Positions 57,479 to 64,000 of a stretch of DNA of 64,000 nucleotides are shown here, in pieces. The DNA is from Marthasterias glacialis (lineage: Eukaryota > Echinodermata > Asteroidea > Forcipulatida > Asteriidae), in assembly GCA_911728455.2 (NCBI GenBank), contig OU452230.1:3705256-3769255 (forward strand), read 5' to 3'. The notes beneath the pieces are model-generated. The model ran no database searches. It was not told the origin of the DNA and saw nothing but the letters and a program-made list of their open reading frames with translations. The number at the start of each line of letters is the position of its first letter. Position 1 is the first letter of the stretch. Position numbers and translations under genes: made by a program.

Positions 57479-60400
57479 TGTATATAGCCGCAAACACAGA
57501 AGCATTTATGAACTTAACTTCCGGAAAGACGTATGAAGAAATATGTACTGACACCAAATTGCTATAAAAACTGCAAGTCAATTTAGAATTTATCATCAGC
57601 ATAAAGTCAATACGAAGTCCTTTTTTCTCATAAAGACGACCAGGGTTGTACTAATCGAAAAATTTGAGTTAATAAGCCATTCTACATACCGAGCAACCAC
57701 AGCTTCAAATTCCAGTAAAGAAGGATTATTTTTTGTTCATGCTTATAAATAAGTTGGGGAAAAAAGTAGAACTCAAACAAAGTCGTGCATCGCCATACTT
57801 TAATCATTTAAATCTTATTGTCATTGTAATTTTTAACAGTAAAAAAAACCTCTAATGGTTAGAACAAACTGTGGTATATATCTAGTAATAAAAATAGTAA
57901 AATCGTCATATTGGAGTAAAAATGTCCTGCAAAGATTTTATTGTCTGATGGTTAGACATTTTTTGTTATTATTATTATTTTGTTACGCAGTACAAAAGAC
58001 TAAATTGACCGAAGCATACAAAGTATGCATACCAGTGGATACGATATTAAAGAAGACATTTTGACAACAAAAACATGTCATAGTCGACAGTATGGACAGT
58101 TTTGTGCTCGATGTTTTCTTATGATGTTACAATAAAACAACGGAGCCCAGCTTGCTATCTCTAATGAAACATAAATCAATTCTGCCTTCCATAGCACAGG
58201 GGGGAACGTCATTCTTCCCTGATTTAAAAAAACAAACCCCGGTGCTCCGCTGCTTCGCTTGAATTACCGAAATAATTGACAGCATTTTCTGTACCATGGC
58301 AACGGCCAAACCACCAATCTAGCACGTGGTGTGATTATAAAAGATCCCCTTCACGGTTCATGCATACTGTACTGAATCTAACATCTTCACTCACTTCATT
58401 CATTTACATTTATTTCTATGCTGTATTTGTACAGGTTTCTTTATAAATTTCTTCACCCGTGCAAAATAATTCAATAAATCATAACGCCATTTTTGGGGAC
58501 AATTTGAACTTATTTATAAACAGTACTGTGAAAGGAGGAGGAAGAATATGCCGCCTTTCAGTAATCTAGTTTTCATAAAAATATTTGTAATATCCAAAGC
58601 AAATATACGCAGTGATTTTTCAAATCGAGTCGCCACTCATGCATAATTTCCCCCCGTTTTGAACTTATAAAGTGAGGAGTCACGGCTTTTGTCATCGGTT
58701 TAGAAACGGACGAGTTGTCAAGTTTTGTTTGAATAATTTCTTTTGTTGACATACATTTACACACAAAAGGATTGTATTCGACGGTTCGATTGTTACAAAA
58801 TTTGCCCATCAGTTCGCATGTGATGTTTTTGGGTCTAATCAATTTGTTCTCAGTAATGACAGCGAGAGAGAGAGAGAGAGAAAAAAAATTGTTTACGATT
58901 ACAGTTTATATTAGGAATTGAGAAAAAGTGACTCTGTTAATTAAAGACAAAAGTAAGGTTTAGCTTTTTGTTATTGACAGCACAACATTTCCAACAAATC
59001 ACGGCAAACCCACCTCGATGAACTGCGTTTCAGGGATTGAATTTTCTTTCTACTGGCATTTATTATTGATTTTATACATTTGCAAGTCTCTTTTGCTATT
59101 AATTCCCACAAGCATTTCCTCTCATAAAAGGGAACCCAAAGCTCCCGAATCTGTTCCTCGCGGATGTACCATAAATATTTATACTGCACTCTCTCTTCTC
59201 ATAATTATACTATACACACCTCCCCTGCCATTCATTAGGCAATCTGATAGTAGCCATTGCAACAATGTAGACGCCTTCACATTGAGTGGGTGTGCCCTTG
59301 TATGGAGGAAATTGCAGAGAGATTCACAGACAATCTTCTTCGTAACAATCAGGTATATCCATTCAGAATTTATTTTTCCATTTCGAATAGTCCAATTACA
59401 CACCATGTAGTCTGAATGATTCTTCCTGATTTCTTGTTACTATACACGTGAAATATTTTGTTTCCATGTATTGCTGAAAATATGCACGATACATCTTTCC
59501 GCCAAACAGGCTGACACCGTCTAAGAACCGGGCATGGATATCATCCTGTGGTCTCTCACGATATCTTGTAAATGTGAGCACAACGTATTCTTCTTAAAAT
59601 GAACGTTTTGAAAAAAAAAACCCAATGCATTTTTAAAAACTACTGATGCCTATCCTTCCAAGCACAAACCATCACAATCCTTAATACCCCCAAATAAAAG
59701 GAAACAAATTTAGGAAACATAAAGCATATTAGGCATTTGAAAAGGCGATGCTCTCCCTTTAACGGGCTTCGTGTCTTCTGGGGAGACCCAACACATCCAT
59801 CAGTCTATTACGCCCCATCGGATGTTAACTCATCAACCCGTACACGCATATTTATTGGAAGAGCCTGTGTACACTATTGTGCATGTCATGTAGAATTTCA
59901 TTTTGCCTGGGCAAAAATGACAAAGGATATCTTGATCCCAATAAGAAGCCGGTCTTAATGCAAACCTTAGGCTGATGGGCTGATATAAGCCTGTCGAGCT
60001 TAGACGTCGTTTTCTCTCCCACGTCGATGTCGTGAAAGACAAGACGTTAGTAAAAAATAAATATAAAAAAAAACTCATTACGGAGGATGTAAGCTGACAA
60101 TTAACAGTGATTGTTGTTTTGTTTCCCCGATGAGAAAACAAAGTGGCATTTACGTTTCATTTCAAAATGGGCAATTATTGCCGATGAAAATTATGTAATG
60201 TTTTCTCTTCAGATTGCTGATAAAGAAACAATGAGATCAATATAAAGCTGTCTGGCAGTATTATATCAGGAGTGATGGACACCTGCACTCTATTTTAGGG
60301 GACACATTCTAAACTACTGGAAAGGAAAACAAGCGGTTTTTCTGTTTCCGCAAATTCGGTAAACCTTGAACACACAGTGTTTCATGTCCGTTTCTAAATT

Positions 60401-60519
60401 GACAACTTTAAAGAGACTGTGAATCAGCGAAACAAAATTATAGTGTGGAACTTGTATTTGATTTATTTGAGAGAACAACGATGATGGCGGTGTCCCTAAT
60501 TTGTCAATAGCTTTATTCG
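57479..60519. other. Intergenic, AG microsatellite at 58.86 kb
   Basis: Contains a short AG repeat at about 58862-58880. The 130-codon ORF at 59018-59410 overlaps open frames on the other strand and shows no domain. No supported gene. Confidence 0.5.
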
Positions 60520-60659
60520 GCAGTTTCAGGTTGCATGGCTTCTGACTAGCACCCCGAACAAAGATAGTGACAAAATAGGGAGACCGTCATTATTACGGCC
60601 AGATAGCTCAGTTGGTTCTTTGTTCTCCCCAAAAATTGGATTGAATTTACCCAGACAGC
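60520..60659 (+). mobile_element. tRNA-derived repeat with deleted tRNA body
   Basis: Starts like the minus-oriented copy at 26.6 kb (CAGTTTCAGGTTGCATGGC, ACAAAATAGGGAGACCG) and enters AGATAGCTCAGTTGGTT. It then jumps directly to the tail TCTTTGTTCTCCCC and TTGAATTTACCCAGAC. Everything between box A and the tail, including box B, is missing. Confidence 0.65.
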
Positions 60660-61159
60660 TTCCATTGTGTCGATTAAATTTCGTTTGATATATTTTCTAA
60701 CGTGTTCAGTGCCCACAAACGAAAACGATGGTAATTTGTGGAGCAAAGAAAGTTGTAAGAGTAGTATACCTCCCAAAGCGAAAACCGATCCGTATTTTAA
60801 ATTTGAAAGAACAGGAATTACATTATTATTATTATTTTTTTTTTTTGACTCGCTGACTTGCTTCACCCACAATGGACCGCTTGTTCGATTATGTATTTTC
60901 GTAACAAAACACATCTGTCCAGACGGTAAGGGACATTTTGTGAATCACACACAGCGCACACTCTATGGAAATCCCTTGATGAATTATGCTTAATTCTGTT
61001 GATATACATGGAGGCCTGGTCACGGGAAACCATTTCCGACTCGGAAAATAATTACAAGTTTTTGTGAGTGAAAACTACATTGCACTTTTTTTCCTGACAC
61101 CGTTTTTTTTCTTCTAAAAAGTGAAGAGAGAAAAAAAATAGCTGTTGTAAAGTGTTTAC
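60660..61159. other. Intergenic, nothing recognised
   Basis: Mixed composition with a short ATT/poly-T run near 60830. No supported gene. Confidence 0.55.
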
Positions 61160-61372
61160 AAACCCCGCCCCCTGTCAACCTATTCATTGTTCATCCCTTG
61201 CATCTTCTGACTGCTTTCTGCCTCTCTCTTTTTTTACTTCTTTCTACTTGACTGCTTCTGTTACTCCAGTATACTTGTATGTGTGTGTGTTGGGTTGTCA
61301 TTTAGCCTTTGAGAAAAACTCGGCTGGGGTCAGAAACGTGAGGCCGTTAACAATTTTTTTGCGAAGTGAAGA
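61160..61372 (+). mobile_element. Penelope-like element 3' tail, severely 5'-truncated
   Basis: Matches the non-coding tail of the copy at 13.6-14.45 kb: CATTGTTCATCCCTTGCATC, TGACTGCTTCTGTTACTCCA, TTGTCATTTAGCCTTTGAGA and GGGTCAGAAACGTGAGGC. No coding part remains. The hairpin-prone GACTC/GGGTC end followed by AAACGT is the conserved terminus. Confidence 0.75.
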
Positions 61373-62840
61373 GATTACAGACATGTTTGGCCCTTGTATA
61401 TAAAAATGCATAGGACATGTTTATTCACCTACATGCTGTCCTATAACGTACATATTGTATGGTAAAGGCTTTTCAGATCATGTGATAACAGTTTTGTTGA
61501 ATACCTGCAGGCTAAATGAAATTAAATTAAAAACAATACTAATTATAATAAATTGTAGACATCAGAAACCAGAAAATCTCTCGTTACCAAATTATTTTGA
61601 TATAAACAACCGTAGGTGTCCATATTGACCACTCAAGCGGGAAAGCACACGTTCTTACTAAACATAATGCTTTTGTTCAAAGGCCAATTTTACAAACTCT
61701 ATTATCACCTTGAACGTATTGTTTTACAGACAAACTCAGTAATAACTGTCTTATTGATTGATTTTCCTTTAATATAATCTAAAAATCATTTAGATCGGCT
61801 ATTAAGATGTCCAAGTTCTTGGTCTTTGTTTCCTCAGTGGGATTTGTAAACTCAATTACTTTTTTGTACACAGCCTTAAGGCACTCGATAGGTGTGTGGA
61901 TCTTTCCACTCCTTTTTTTAAGGGATTTGCATATTAACAACCTGATTTTATTTTAAATATCCGATCTTTCTCTTTCCAACCATTGTAAACCTTGGTACGG
62001 AGGGTGTACATGGACAAAACTACAATAGTTTGTGCTCGGGCTTGAGTGCCTTTTGTGTGTAAGGTTGGGCGACAAAAGTCGCCAACAGTAAAAGAGGGGT
62101 ATGAGTGCAGTCGACAAAAGTCGCCCTTGGTAAGCAAGAAGATTATCTTGCCTGCATTATGCTTAACACTTAAAGAAATACTAAAAAAAAAGTTTATGTG
62201 CAAATGCTAAGTTTATGTGCAAAAATCATACCCTTGACATAACCCATTATTTACCACAAATTGGTGTTAAAGGACTAAGTTGTAGATATGTTTTTTCAAA
62301 CAAAACATTGCAGATTTTGTTTAAGCCTCTCAATCATTACTAACTAATTTAGTCTGGAGTTTTTGATCCTGAATCAGGACTGACGCCTCATCTTATTTAC
62401 TTAAACCCCAAACAATATTCCGGTCAAAATATCTTGTTATAAAGACTTACAAGACTTTCCCGAGCTTCTGTTTTGTTTTTTTTCATTTATAATGCCTATT
62501 CCGTCGATCGATAGATACTGGCCTTTCTGGCGGTATTGTCGTGTCGTAATCCTCGCCGTTAGTTTTATACGATTAAATACTCGTTCGAACGACGGGAAAC
62601 TTAACTACATTCCATTGCAGACAAGCCCAATTTAGGGAATCGCCCCTCCCACCGTCTCCAGTCAGTCAATACTGTACTATACACCATCGATCCAAATGCC
62701 TGCACCACCATGCGTTCCCTCACTCCCTCTGGAGCATTTTCACGTTCGTATAAATACTACACTGACGTCCTGGATATGAGAGTCCGTTCCCAGAGCAGAC
62801 AATTTTTAGAGCTCCACATTTTCAAATTTTAGCTGTCAGT
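61373..62840. other. Intergenic, nothing recognised
   Basis: AT-rich with a small repeat of GGCGACAAAAGTCGCC type near 62070-62125. No supported gene. Confidence 0.5.
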
Positions 62841-63040
62841 AGCTACTAATCTCATCGGATTAAACCATCCATGGCCGCATACATTTTTTTTTTTTTTTTT
62901 TTTTGGCGGTGGGTTTTGGACGTCAGAGAGCTGAATTATTTCACGAAAATGACGGATTTATTAGGAATATCTGACGTCCAAAACCCACCGCCAAAAAATG
63001 TACGCCGCCATGGAATGTTAATCCGGTGAGATTAGTAGCT
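62841..63040. mobile_element. Foldback MITE with 70-85-bp arms
   Basis: The left arm 62841-62926 (AGCTACTAATCTCATCGGAT ... GGTGGGTTTTGGACGTCAGA) is complementary to the right arm 62970-63040 (TCTGACGTCCAAAACCCACC ... GTGAGATTAGTAGCT). The main difference is a T run of about 22 in the left arm against six A on the right. The loop is about 43 bases. No coding capacity. Confidence 0.88.
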
Positions 63041-64000
63041 TCTTCCAGGTAAGATTTGAATTATGAAGCGTTGATCCCCCCCCCCACGCTCTTAAAAGAA
63101 ACGTATGCAGGTTTTGTATTCGTAACGCATTTAAGGTCAATGTCTTAAATCAAAGGCCAAGGTTTTTAACAAAACTTTCCTGTATAAATCCATTCATTAC
63201 TTCGCTAACAGAATGTGGTGCTGACGCATTTATATTGCTTAAAATAAACGTTACAAACCGAAATTCCGTGTCACTTTCCCGTGATGTTTGTTTGTTCCCT
63301 ATTTCTATTTTTACGATTTGTTTCTCTCTCCAAGCAATCGCTTATTTATATTTTGATAATTATATTTTCACCCTAATGATCAGCAAAGTTCAAACGACAT
63401 ATAGACAACAAATCTTTCCACCCACACAAACAAAGAGAAAAAAAGAAAAAAACAGCAAATTTACTTTTGAAAGCATTAGATATTGTGTTGCATTGTACAG
63501 TGCTGAATGCTATCTGTTCGATCGCCACGGAGTAACTGACATTATTTCGAGCGACAGCTTATAGTTCGTGAACAGATCATGCAAGTCTTGCGCGTATTCC
63601 AATGTTCTGGGAAACGTTGGATTTTCACGTACATTATACCGTAAGATGCGAAGAAAACAAAATCAAGCTCACAAAGTCACAAAATGCGAACACGCCTTAC
63701 ACAGTTAGTGTAAGATAATTGAAAGCTGAGTTACATTTGTGTCTTTTTTCTGATCTTCTTTTATCAACACAAGTGCGCAGAGCTATTTATCTAAAGGAAT
63801 TGCATCTAATCCTTGACGAGTCTTACCTTACTTAGCTCTCCATACTACACGGAAGTCAGAAAGCAGTACGTGATAAAGATCATCCCGTAGACAAATTCAG
63901 ATGATGTTTTTTTTCTCTCCTCACCAGGAAACGTGTTATTTGTATGCGCACTACACAAACCTCGTCAAAAGTCGTCAAAAATAAGGTTTTTTTTTTACAT
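63041..64000. other. Intergenic, nothing recognised
   Basis: AT-rich. A 109-codon ORF at 63235-63564 has no start context or domain that supports it. Confidence 0.5.

Noticed and set aside
1..64000. CRISPR array, prokaryotic operon, prophage or rRNA genes
   Set aside because: No regularly spaced repeats with unique spacers, no polycistronic ORFs and no rRNA-like sequence. Composition and intron-type signals are those of an animal nuclear genome.

Overview
The window reads as nuclear DNA of a non-vertebrate animal. It is AT-rich (judged by eye) and gene-poor, without operon structure. It is filled with small inverted-repeat elements, tRNA-derived repeats, minisatellites, microsatellites and Penelope-like retroelement debris. 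The one clear gene is a rhodopsin-like GPCR of the vasopressin/GnRH-receptor type. A marine invertebrate, possibly a deuterostome such as an echinoderm, is the best guess from repeat style and receptor type. I cannot name a species.

Layout. The left end (1-3.6 kb) holds a GC-rich foldback element at 0.6-0.8 kb. The GPCR lies on the minus strand at 3.6-4.66 kb with its whole seven-helix domain in one exon. From 7.8 to 17.8 kb come a terminal-inverted-repeat element loaded with a minisatellite, one copy of a dispersed repeat that ends in a donor-like site, a hairpin element, a Penelope-like GIY-YIG fragment, a directly duplicated 350-bp block bracketing a 21-bp minisatellite, and an inverted-repeat MITE. 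From 19.8 to 30.2 kb come an unexplained 211-residue ORF, a possible internal exon, an AAC microsatellite inside a triplicated unit, two tRNA-derived repeats in opposite orientation, and a compound foldback containing an almost perfect ~146-bp palindrome. From 30.4 to 45 kb come another minisatellite, a ~570-bp element with 80-bp terminal repeats, a second minisatellite-loaded element, and a TTAA-flanked MITE inserted into the second copy of the donor-ending repeat. From 46 to 64 kb come three copies of a MITE family rich in GGGTCA nuclear-receptor half-sites, a long GAGTAC-type array, a truncated Penelope tail and a foldback MITE near the right end.

The repeats fall into families that recur within the window: two minisatellite-loaded elements, two copies of the donor-ending repeat, three GGGTCA elements, three related tRNA-derived repeats, two Penelope tails, two copies of one foldback MITE, and two copies of a TTAA-type MITE. 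Candidate exons elsewhere (22.2, 33.15, 53.5 and 56.2-56.4 kb) rest on splice-site and reading-frame inspection only and are given low confidence. I did not find a multi-gene system. The most unusual items are the long palindrome, the palindromic nuclear-receptor-like sites carried by a MITE family, and the altered activation motifs of the GPCR.
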